DNA of 38,787 bases, taken from NCBI GenBank assembly GCA_945877355.1, contig CAMCRT010000015.1, positions 1-38,787 of the forward strand, written 5' to 3'. Of the stretch, positions 16,594 through 24,493 are shown piece after piece. How positions within the stretch are numbered: position 1 is the stretch's first letter; each line of letters opens with the position of its first letter. Below the pieces are notes generated by a model. It worked only from the letters and a program-made list of their open reading frames with translations, made no database searches and was not told where the DNA came from. Position numbers and translations under genes: made by a program. Origin of the DNA: an uncultured Mitsuokella sp. Its GTDB lineage: Bacteria; Bacillota; Negativicutes; Selenomonadales; Selenomonadaceae.

Positions 16594-17363
16594 CATTATC
16601 GACACAAGTGGGACAAGAAATCACTCCCTATCGCTCTGAAACGAAGCATCGCTCCGACAAGATAATTCTCTTGTCAATGGAAGGCTCTGTGACGGAGGAA
16701 GAATACATCCGGTTTTTGAAGAAAACATTTCCCTTGGTAAAGACGCAAATCCAGTATATCTCTGTCAGAGAAGATATCCTTGCTATACCAGAATCCAAAC
16801 GGAGTAAAGAGCAGCGAGATGCACTGACAAAATCAAAACCGTATCAGCTTGTCTCTCTGATGGATGATTACATAGAGGCCAACAAAGATTTGCTGGAGCG
16901 GGAAATGTATCCGGATGATGAATGCTGGATTGTATTCGATGTGGATGATAACCTTACAGGAGAGAACAAGGAACAATTTGATTGCGTTTTAGAGGACTGC
17001 AAACGGAAAGGGTATAGGCATGCAATCAGCAATCCATTCTTCGAGTTATGGCTTTTGTTGCATTATGACAAAGTGAGCAAGGATGATGAGCAGTACGCTG
17101 TCACCGAAAGTCATCCGTACGAGAAAACGGATTATTTTCGGAGAAGATTGGAAGCCTTGGGCCACTCTATGCGTAACAAGCATGTAAGAGGTGTAAATAT
17201 CAACGAAGAATATATACGGCAGGCTGTACAGAATGGCCGGGCTTTATGGAATCAAAATAAGGATCAATTTCCGTATGGTTTATATACAGAAATGTACAAG
17301 CTTGTGGAAGAAATTGTACTTCTTGAGGATAAACGGAAATTTAGTGGAAGCCGATTCTTTTAG
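16590..17363 (+). CDS. RloB-like protein, partner of the upstream ATPase
   Basis: 257 residues starting with GTG inside the preceding stop. RloB-type features: SMEGSVTEEEYI (E31) at 29-40, WIVFDVDDN (D117, D119) at 113-121 and SNPFFELWLLLHY at 147-159. Together these resemble a TOPRIM-like metal-binding nuclease core. With the ATPase it forms a two-gene defence-type module. The target and trigger are unknown. The start could be a little further downstream, as the first ~20 residues are not conserved in what I can recall of the family. Confidence 0.85.
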   Translation: MTLSTQVGQEITPYRSETKHRSDKIILLSMEGSVTEEEYIRFLKKTFPLVKTQIQYISVREDILAIPESKRSKEQRDALTKSKPYQLVSLMDDYIEANKDLLEREMYPDDECWIVFDVDDNLTGENKEQFDCVLEDCKRKGYRHAISNPFFELWLLLHYDKVSKDDEQYAVTESHPYEKTDYFRRRLEALGHSMRNKHVRGVNINEEYIRQAVQNGRALWNQNKDQFPYGLYTEMYKLVEEIVLLEDKRKFSGSRFF

Positions 17364-17423
17364 ATTGACGACATGCAGTTCCGGCAAATATCAAAAATGC
17401 AGTGAAAATGAAATGAGGTTATG

Positions 17424-18419
17424 ATGAAATCACTTGTAACAGGCGGCTGCGGCTTTATCGGGTCGCACATGGTAGACAGGCTCCTCGCAGAGGGCCATGA
17501 GGTCATCGTCATCGACAACTGCTCCACAGGACGGCTGGAAAATCTTGCCCATCACAAGGGCGAGCCCCGGCTGACCATCGTGGAGGCGGATATCTGCGAC
17601 TCGGCGAAGATTGCACCCTATTTCGAGGGCGTGGACTGGGTCTTTCACTTTGCGGCGCTCGCTGACATCGTGCCCTCCATCCAGCGGCCGGAGGACTACT
17701 TCCACTCCAATGTGGACGGCACCTTCTCCGTCCTGCAGGCGGCGAAGGCGGCGAATGTGAAGCGCTTCCTCTACACGGCCTCCTCCTCTTGCTACGGCAT
17801 CCCGGATGCTTTCCCGACAAATGAGAAGGCAGATATCCGTCCCGAATACCCCTATGCCCTGACGAAGCGGCTGGGCGAGGAGCTGGCGCTCCACTGGGCG
17901 CAGGTCTACAAGCTGCCCGTCGTCTCCCTCTGCCTCTTCAATGTCTACGGCCCCCGCTCCCGTACCTCCGGCACCTACGGCGCAGTCTTTGGCGTATTCC
18001 TCGGGCAGAAGCTGGCGGGCAAGCCCTATACCATCGTGGGCACGGGCGAGCAGACCCGGGATTTCACCTACGTCACGGATATCGTGGACGCCTTCTACAC
18101 GGCGGCAAAGTCCGACGTGGTGGGCGAGCGGTTCAATGTGGGCAGCGAGCACACCTACTCCGTCAACCGCCTCGTGGAGCTCCTGGGGGGCAAGGACGCG
18201 GAGGTGGTGCACATCCCGAAGCGTCCTGGCGAGCCGGACTGCACCTGGGCGGACACGACGAAGATTGCGAAGATGCTGAACTGGCATCCGAAGGTCACCC
18301 TCGAGGAGGGCGTCGAGCATATCCTCGAGAATATCGACTACTGGCGCAAGGCCCCTGTCTGGACGCCGGACACCATAAAGGACGCCACGGCGGACTGGTT
18401 TAAGTATCTCGGAAAGTAA
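17424..18419 (+). CDS. NAD-dependent sugar epimerase/dehydratase (extended SDR)
   Basis: 331 residues from ATG 17424 (GAGG 5 nt upstream; ATG 17421 is also possible). Cofactor loop VTGGCGFIGSHM at 5-16, HFAALADIVPSI, a Ser-rich TASSSCYG active-site strand and YPYALTK (Tyr/Lys pair). It resembles UDP-glucose/GlcNAc 4-epimerases and other NDP-sugar SDRs. It is coupled to the hldE-like gene 15 bp downstream, so it may act on an NDP-heptose (as epimerase or 4,6-dehydratase), but the substrate is not readable. Base composition is clearly GC-richer than the RloAB-like pair before it and the GT after hldE. Confidence 0.88.
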   Translation: MKSLVTGGCGFIGSHMVDRLLAEGHEVIVIDNCSTGRLENLAHHKGEPRLTIVEADICDSAKIAPYFEGVDWVFHFAALADIVPSIQRPEDYFHSNVDGTFSVLQAAKAANVKRFLYTASSSCYGIPDAFPTNEKADIRPEYPYALTKRLGEELALHWAQVYKLPVVSLCLFNVYGPRSRTSGTYGAVFGVFLGQKLAGKPYTIVGTGEQTRDFTYVTDIVDAFYTAAKSDVVGERFNVGSEHTYSVNRLVELLGGKDAEVVHIPKRPGEPDCTWADTTKIAKMLNWHPKVTLEEGVEHILENIDYWRKAPVWTPDTIKDATADWFKYLGK

Positions 18420-18434
18420 AGCGGAGGGAGACAC

Positions 18435-19979
18435 GTGACGGACGAGAAAATCATCAGCAAGGAAGAATTCCGTGCGCTCCGGCAGGGCTTCCGCGACGCC
18501 GGCAAGAAGGTCGTCCTCTGCCACGGGGTATTCGACCTCCTGCACTACGGACATATCGAGCATCTGGAGGACGCGAAGACCCAGGGCGATATCCTCGTGG
18601 TCTCCGTGACGGCGGCAAAGTATGTCAACAAGGGGCCGGGACGCCCCTATTTTGACGACCGGCAGCGCATGGCATTCCTCGCGAGCCTTGCCATCGTGGA
18701 CTATGTGATCCTCAGCGAGGCCGTCACCGTCCATGAGGTGGTGGAGTGCGTCCAGCCCGATGTCTATGCAAAGGGGCAGGAGTACGCCCGCGCCGAGGAC
18801 GACGTGACGGGAAATATCGGCCCGGAGCAGGAAATCGTCGAGAAGTATGGCGGGCGCATCTACTTCACCCAGGGCGAGGTGCATAGCTCCACGAAGCTCC
18901 TGAACAATTTCTTCGCGGCGCTCCCCGAGAATGTCCGGGAGATGTCTTTTGACCTGCGGGAAAAGTATGGGCATGGGGCCTTCGATACCGTGCGGGATGC
19001 CGTCGAGGGCTTTGAGAGGGCAAAGGTGCTCGTCGTCGGCGACATCATCATCGATGCCTATGTATTCTGCAATGTGCAGGGCGTCACCATGAAGGACGCG
19101 ACGCTCTCCACCTTCTGCGACAGCGAGGAGGACTATGCGGGCGGGGCTCTTGCCATCGCGCGCCATCTGGCGAACTTTGCAGGCGATGTCACGCTCCTCT
19201 CCATGAAGGGGACGGAGTACGGCCTTCGGGACTTTATCGAGGAAAAGATGGCAGGCGTCCACCTGGATATCCTGGAGGATCCCGCCTTCGTCACGCCGGT
19301 CAAGCGGCGCTATCTGAAGCAGAACCCCGTGCGGCAGGAGTACACGAAGCTCTTCGCCGTCAACTACCTCCTGAAGCGCGGCCAGCGCAAGCGGTTTGAC
19401 TATACAGCCTTCCATGAGAAGCTGCGGAATTTGGCGGGGGACTACGATCTTGTGGTGGTCTGCGACTACGGCCACGGCCTCCTCGATGACGAGGCCCTGC
19501 GTATCCTGGAGCAAAAGGCGAAGTTCCTCGCCGTCAACTGTCAGACGAACAGCGCGAACTATGGCACGAACCTCATCACGAAATACCACAGGGCCGATGC
19601 CTTCGTCGTGGACGAGCGGGAGCTGCGCCTCGCCTTTGGACAGGCCCTGACCTCCCGCCATCGCCTCTTGGCCGATCTGACGGAAAAGCTCGGCGCACAG
19701 ATGGCCTGGGCGACCATCGGCGCAGACGGCGCCATCGGCACCAAAGGGAGCGAGCAAGTGCGCATCCCCGCACTTCTCCTCCGGGTCAAGGACACCATTG
19801 GTGCGGGTGATGCCTTTTATGCGCTCGCTGCCCTTGCCGCCGCCCATAGTGTCCCCCTTGACCTTGCGACCCTCATCGCCAATGTCGCGGGAGCCTTGAA
19901 AACAAACATCGTCGGAAACAAATCCTCTGTAGAAAAAGTAGATTTGCTCAAGTTTGCAAGTACGATACTTAATGTTTGA
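18435..19979 (+). CDS. hldE: Bifunctional heptose kinase/nucleotidyltransferase, HldE-like with reversed domain order
   Basis: 514 residues from GTG (GGAGGGA upstream). The N-terminal domain (about 1-150) is a cytidylyltransferase-fold nucleotidyltransferase with LCHGVFDLLHYGHIEHL (HxGH motif) near 25 and VYAKGQEY near 113. The C-terminal domain (about 195-514) is a PfkB/ribokinase-type sugar kinase with VVGDIIIDAYVF and the catalytic DTIGAGDAFYAL near 453. In E. coli HldE the kinase comes first; here the order is inverted. It would phosphorylate heptose-7-P and transfer a nucleotide to heptose-1-P. The GC-rich block it shares with the epimerase suggests a common origin. Confidence 0.88.
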   Translation: MTDEKIISKEEFRALRQGFRDAGKKVVLCHGVFDLLHYGHIEHLEDAKTQGDILVVSVTAAKYVNKGPGRPYFDDRQRMAFLASLAIVDYVILSEAVTVHEVVECVQPDVYAKGQEYARAEDDVTGNIGPEQEIVEKYGGRIYFTQGEVHSSTKLLNNFFAALPENVREMSFDLREKYGHGAFDTVRDAVEGFERAKVLVVGDIIIDAYVFCNVQGVTMKDATLSTFCDSEEDYAGGALAIARHLANFAGDVTLLSMKGTEYGLRDFIEEKMAGVHLDILEDPAFVTPVKRRYLKQNPVRQEYTKLFAVNYLLKRGQRKRFDYTAFHEKLRNLAGDYDLVVVCDYGHGLLDDEALRILEQKAKFLAVNCQTNSANYGTNLITKYHRADAFVVDERELRLAFGQALTSRHRLLADLTEKLGAQMAWATIGADGAIGTKGSEQVRIPALLLRVKDTIGAGDAFYALAALAAAHSVPLDLATLIANVAGALKTNIVGNKSSVEKVDLLKFASTILNV

Positions 19980-19998
19980 AGAAGCTGGAGAAGCAATC

Positions 19999-21465
19999 AT
20001 GAGACCGTTTTTTTCAATCATCATCCCGACAAAAGCCCGTCCGAAAATGATATGGATGACCTTGTATTCGCTTATGCATCAGACCTTTACGGACTTTGAG
20101 GTGATTGTCAGCGACAATGATGCGGCAGTTCCCTGCAAGGACACTGTTGATTTGTTCCCAGATGAGCGCATCCGCTATGTCCACACACCCAAGGATCTTT
20201 CCATGTCTGAAAACTGGGAATATGGTCTCCAGTATGCAAGTGGTCGATATGTGGGCTATATTCAGGACAAGATGTTTTATTATGAGGATGCCTTGCAAAT
20301 ATTTCATGATAAGATAGAGGAAAATGCATATCCTGCAAGCATACATGGGCTTATGGATACGATGGTTCTATATGACGATGATGATGACTATAGCAGATCA
20401 GGGGTGATCCATCAGCAGGAACGTAGTGAGAAGGTCTTGACCTATACATCGGAGGAAATTGTGGATAAGCTCCTTTCCTGGTCGGAGTATGGGGATGAGC
20501 TTTTTATAGCACCTTTTGAGGCATCTGTCATGGGAGGCATGGTGCGCAAAGATGTGCTGGACGCTATCAAGGAACGGCATGGAAAAGTCTTTGTATCAAA
20601 TATCCCTGATGCTGGTGTCAATCTGTTGATTGCAGCGTACGGGGAGAAGCATGTCACATTCATGATTCCCACATTCTGCTTCCGCGGACTGGATGGGTTT
20701 AAGAAAAAAACAACGGGACAATCTTGTGCTTCGAGCTTTGCAGGAATGAGACGCTTTACAGATATGTTCCCCAAAAAGCATTGGGATGCTGCCATCATTC
20801 CTGGCTATGAGGCAACAAATGTGAATCTGGTTACGGGAGAGTACAACTATCTCATCGGGATAGAGGAAAAGCTTCATGGCAAAAAACAAAATCGTGCAAA
20901 TGCGATTATGGGAGTAGCACGTCATACCGGGATGTATAGGAAAGACCAATATCCGCCAGCAGAACAGATTCAGCTACTTCGGGAGGCTGAGGTGTCTCTC
21001 ACGGATAAGGAAAAGACACTTCTCGATGAGCTTCGTCAAAACTACCCGATTACACCAGCTGGTGTAAAGCAGATCCTCCTGCCACCGCATTTGAAAAATG
21101 TTCGGAGTCAAGTGGTGTTTTCCCCGGATATGCGAGAGGCAATTCATTGGCAGTGGGCAGAACCGGGTATGAAGAGATTGAAAGAGTTTTGTCAGGGGAA
21201 AAAGATTTTTTGTTATGGTGCTGGTGCGTATGGCAAACGGGTCAAGGAGAGACTGGAAGAGACCGGCTTGAAGGTAACAGGCTTTATTGAGACGAAAAAG
21301 ACCCGGGAAACTTGTGAAGGCATTCCTGTCTATGCCATCGAAGATATTTCTAGCTGGGATGATAAGGCGGTCATATTGGGGTTGGACTATAAACACCATG
21401 AGGCGGCAAAAAATATTCTTCGGGAGCATGGTTGCCACGAGACATTTACACCATCCGTCTACTGA
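19999..21465 (+). CDS. Family 2 glycosyltransferase with C-terminal Rossmann-like domain
   Basis: 488 residues. ATG 19999 is chosen because CTGGAG lies 8 nt upstream and the product then begins MRPFFSIIIPTKARPKMIW, the normal GT-A start; a 15-codon upstream extension would overlap hldE. GT2 features: LYSLMHQTFTDFEVIVSDND and ASGRYVGYIQDKM, with the metal-binding DxD position altered to QDK. The last ~90 residues are the recurrent Rossmann-like module beginning FCYGAGAYGKRVKERL near 401. Donor and acceptor are unknown; it lies directly after the heptose module and may use its product. Confidence 0.88.
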   Translation: MRPFFSIIIPTKARPKMIWMTLYSLMHQTFTDFEVIVSDNDAAVPCKDTVDLFPDERIRYVHTPKDLSMSENWEYGLQYASGRYVGYIQDKMFYYEDALQIFHDKIEENAYPASIHGLMDTMVLYDDDDDYSRSGVIHQQERSEKVLTYTSEEIVDKLLSWSEYGDELFIAPFEASVMGGMVRKDVLDAIKERHGKVFVSNIPDAGVNLLIAAYGEKHVTFMIPTFCFRGLDGFKKKTTGQSCASSFAGMRRFTDMFPKKHWDAAIIPGYEATNVNLVTGEYNYLIGIEEKLHGKKQNRANAIMGVARHTGMYRKDQYPPAEQIQLLREAEVSLTDKEKTLLDELRQNYPITPAGVKQILLPPHLKNVRSQVVFSPDMREAIHWQWAEPGMKRLKEFCQGKKIFCYGAGAYGKRVKERLEETGLKVTGFIETKKTRETCEGIPVYAIEDISSWDDKAVILGLDYKHHEAAKNILREHGCHETFTPSVY

Positions 21466-21486
21466 ATTGATGGCTAAATCAATAGG

Positions 21487-21606
21487 ATGGTAGACATTGC
21501 CTTGGAAGAGTGGAAAGAGGACATTGCTTTTCTGCGGACGAATGAGAATGGCTCAAGCAGAGAGACGCTTGTTGTACAAGATTGCAATGTGGTAAAATGG
21601 GCGTAG
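21487..21606 (+). other. Possible 39-codon ORF or gene remnant
   Basis: A short open frame (MVDIALEEWKED at the start, ending VVKWA) in the 213-bp gap between the GT and the OLD-like ATPase. No good ribosome-binding site precedes it, and its first 27 bp are repeated before the 23774 methyltransferase. It looks more like a scar or remnant than a functional gene. Confidence 0.25.
21489..21515 (+). repeat. Left copy of a 27-bp imperfect direct repeat flanking the ATPase/TOPRIM module
   Basis: Matches 23744-23770 at 22 of 27 positions by eye, sharing the cores GACATTGC and GTGGAA. The two copies bracket the defence-type pair 21679-23658. Confidence 0.55.
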
Positions 21607-21678
21607 GTGCGTAGCATTAAAATCAAACAAGTCATTGCCCAATAATTTTTAGAGGGAAAAGAAAGGATCCATATTGCT

Positions 21679-22884
21679 ATGCTTACAAGTTTGAAAATAG
21701 ACGGATTCCGCAAATTCAATCATTTGAATTTGCGGGATTTGGGACAGATAAATATTATTGTGGGAGCGAATAATACAGGAAAGACAACCCTGCTGGAAGC
21801 CGTGATGGTATTTGCCTGTGGCTTGAGTTTCCCTCCGATGCAGAGCTTTATTACATTGCACCGTGATTCATCAGGGATGATCTTCATACAAGGAGGCAAG
21901 GACTTTCTGCGGATGGCGGAGCGTACGCTCAATGTATTTCATCAGAAGAAGGTTGCGGAGGATTTGCGATTTTCCTTGCAAGGAAAGCTGGATGACAAGA
22001 ACTATACATATCACCATTCGTTAAAGCCATCCTCTATTTTTTCAGAGTTCTTTTCCAAGGAATTCGGAGGCACAAGCTTTGCAGTTCCCATGTCTCTGGA
22101 GGATGCCATAAGCGAGAGCAACCAGACTGACCCAGGAAATGGAGCGATGGGACTGACGCGAGGAATTCCCACACAGTTTTTGGGATACTGGAAAATTGAA
22201 GAGGAATCGGACGAATCTAGCAAACAGGAAAGCATTCCATTGCTTTTCCCCAGTGCGGTACAAGAAGCTGTCATCAAGCGTATGCCTCCATTGAGGAATT
22301 GCACGATGATGGATATCTTGTCACATTGCGATGAGCGTGCAAGTCGGATGGTTTATGCCGTGTTGCGCCGGGAGAATTTGGAGAAGGAGTTCTTGAAGGA
22401 AATGAATTTATCCTTCTCCATGCATGTGGAATCCCTTGAGAATATTCCGTTTTCCAATGGAGAGCAAGGAACCATCAGCTTTCGCATGCAAAATGGAGAG
22501 ATTTCTCCGCTCTATACTTGGGGCGACGGTGTGCGAAGATGGTTCTACCTGCTGGGGAATATGCTGCTGTATCCGGACTCTATTCTCTGTATTGAAGAGG
22601 TAGATGTTGCGTTTCATCATGCTGCACAGCATGCATTGGCCCTTGCACTTTGCAAGTATGCGAGGAAATATCGAAATCAGCTATTCATGACAACGCATAG
22701 TCAGGAGTTTGTTGAGACATTTCTTCATGCGATGAATGAGGACAATCCATCATTTGCTCAAGAGCATGTTCGGATTATTACGTTGCGTGAAGCAGGATCT
22801 GATTCAGATGATTTTTCTTATCGTGTACTTGATGGACAGGAGGCCCTGTGGGCATTGCAACATGGATTGGAGCTGCGCGTATGA
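21679..22884 (+). CDS. OLD-like AAA ATPase (AAA_15/AAA_21)
   Basis: 401 residues. Walker A GANNTGKTT is at 29-37 in an OLD/RecF-like N-terminus (MLTSLKIDGFRKF). Walker B is ILCIEEVDVAFHHA near 302 and the switch motif MTTHSQEF near 336. The central ~200 residues are divergent. The stop overlaps the next start (ATGA). ATPase plus TOPRIM pairs include OLD-family, Gabija-like and PARIS-like defence systems; here the TOPRIM part is a separate gene, which fits a split arrangement, but I cannot name the system. Confidence 0.85.
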   Translation: MLTSLKIDGFRKFNHLNLRDLGQINIIVGANNTGKTTLLEAVMVFACGLSFPPMQSFITLHRDSSGMIFIQGGKDFLRMAERTLNVFHQKKVAEDLRFSLQGKLDDKNYTYHHSLKPSSIFSEFFSKEFGGTSFAVPMSLEDAISESNQTDPGNGAMGLTRGIPTQFLGYWKIEEESDESSKQESIPLLFPSAVQEAVIKRMPPLRNCTMMDILSHCDERASRMVYAVLRRENLEKEFLKEMNLSFSMHVESLENIPFSNGEQGTISFRMQNGEISPLYTWGDGVRRWFYLLGNMLLYPDSILCIEEVDVAFHHAAQHALALALCKYARKYRNQLFMTTHSQEFVETFLHAMNEDNPSFAQEHVRIITLREAGSDSDDFSYRVLDGQEALWALQHGLELRV

Positions 22885-23658
22885 GATCAATCTTGTTTTG
22901 TGAAGGGGAAACAGATAAGGTACTGCTCAGCTATTGGTTCCAGAAGCTGATGGGGTTTGAATATGATAGGGATTCTGACATTTCAGGCGAGGAAAAAGGA
23001 GCAGCAACGAATTACGTTTCTGGGGAGAATAAAGAAAACAAATTAACAATTTGGGCAGTTGGCGGAAAAGATAATTTTCTTTCTGCACTGGATGTTGCCG
23101 TAAAGAGCAATGTAATCAATGCGCCGAACAGTTTCTTTTCCAATTATAGCATTTGTGGTAGATCGCGATTCAGATAAGGAGCTTATGGAATGGACTGAGA
23201 AATTAAATGACCGAATTGCGCAGTTGCAGTCATTCCATACAGAGCAAGGGACAGCCCTTTGTATCAGGCCTAATAGAGGTTGGGCTGAGGCAAAGATGGA
23301 GATTTCTTTCAGAAAACAGAAGAAAGTCTGGTTCCTTGTACAATCTTTGCCAATGTCAGAGGATGGTGCGATTGAAACATTCTGCATGAACATGTTGCAG
23401 GAAAAGCATGAGTTCTTGGTTGAAGAGGCACGGAACTTTGTTTCTTTCCTATTGCGCGAAGAAAATTCGTCGAGACTCGGGAAATGCCTTGCAACACGGC
23501 GAGAAAAGATTAAAGCCCCGTTAGCTGTTTTCTTCGCTGTATATACGCCGGAACGCACATTCAATGAGACGAAACAGATCTTGACATCGATTCCTTGGGA
23601 AGAGTACGAGGGCTTAAGGAAGTTTGTTCACGTTTTTAAAAAATTCCAAAATGAATGA
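22881..23658 (+). pseudogene. TOPRIM-domain protein, partner of the OLD-like ATPase, frameshifted
   Basis: It starts at ATG 22881 inside the ATPase stop and begins MRSILFCEGETDKVLL, the first TOPRIM motif (E8). The second motif AFVVDRDSDKE is in a frame one base later. The break lies near 23119-23150; dropping one T from TTTT in CTTTTCC would join NSFF to PIIAFVVD and give about 258 residues. As written, the first frame stops at 23177. The C-terminal part (about 90-258) is intact but not recognised. Without the correction the DxD metal site is lost and the module should be inactive. A real mutation and a sequencing error are both possible. Confidence 0.75.
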
Positions 23659-23743
23659 TAAAGAGCAAAAGCAAAGAGAGTTTAGAAAGTTTGAGTGGGC
23701 TGGGATAGAAAAGTATATGCGATATGCCAAATGACAAGAGTTT

Positions 23744-23770
23744 GTTGGACATTGCATTGGGAGGGTGGAA
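23744..23770 (+). repeat. Right copy of the 27-bp imperfect direct repeat
   Basis: See 21489-21515. This copy includes the GGAGGGTGG ribosome-binding region of the methyltransferase that starts at 23774, so it may be the original leader of that gene. Confidence 0.55.
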
Positions 23771-23773
23771 TAG

Positions 23774-24476
23774 ATGAACGAAAAAGAGAGATGGGATTAT
23801 GTCAGGGAAGAGATGCGTGCGGAGCCTTTGACGCTCAGCCCGAAGATATCCCATACGATTCGCAATACGGAGCATGGGCTGCTCTTTATCCTCGCTCGGT
23901 ATAAGTTCCCCCTGAAGATGCTCCTGCCCAAAAAGCGGCTGAAGGTCTTGGATTTGGGCTGCAATGACGGTCTGGGGGATCTCATGATTTTTCAGGACTG
24001 CGACTGTGAGCAGGTGGTCGGCGTGGATTTTGATGAGGCGGCGATTGCCTGGGCACAGAAGAATATTGCAACGGAGGGTCTTTCCTTCCGCTGTGAGGAT
24101 TTTATGGGGATAGACGTCTATCCATTGGGGGGGGGACGCTGTTATCTCTCTCGATGTCATCGAGCATATTCCCGTCGAGCGAGAGGGCGAGTATTTCACG
24201 ACTATCTGCCAGAATCTGAAGGACGATGGCATCGCCATCATCGGCACGCCGAATGTGACCATGGTGCCCTATTCAAGTCCGTGGAACAAGGTCGCTCACA
24301 TCAACAATTACGACCAGAAGAGGCTGTATGAGGTGATGCATAAATACTTTGAAAATGTGTTTCTGTTTGGTATGAACGATGAAGTGCTCCATACCGGGAT
24401 GTATCCCATGGCGAGCTATATCATGGCACTTGGATGTGGCAAGCGGGAACGCAATATTGGCAAAAAGGGCGTATAA
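23774..24476 (+). pseudogene. SAM-dependent methyltransferase, frameshifted at a G9 tract (possibly phase-OFF)
   Basis: Class I methyltransferase. SAM motif I is VLDLGCNDGLGDL near 58 and the acidic loop GVDFDEAAIAWAQ near 82. After the G9 run at 24127-24135 the frame must move by one base to read DAVISLDVIEHIPVERE (motif IV with the UbiG-like VIEHI pattern) and GIAIIGTPN. As written, the product is 185 residues with a nonsense tail ending at 24331. With G8 it is 233 residues, ending at 24476. It probably O- or N-methylates a sugar. It lies just after the ATPase/TOPRIM module and before a radical SAM gene. Confidence 0.87.
24127..24135 (+). repeat. G9 homopolymer tract inside the methyltransferase gene
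   Basis: Nine G encoding the Gly pair of YPLGG; loss of one G restores the full frame. The third poly-G tract with the same one-base offset. Confidence 0.9.
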
Positions 24477-24493
24477 CACGGAGGGAACGGCAG

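Noticed and set aside
17430-20024. A long open frame (864 codons) on the - strand opposite the epimerase and HldE-like genes
   Set aside because: It is the mirror of two well-supported + strand enzymes in GC-rich DNA, has no domain I recognise and no ribosome site; the composition explains it.
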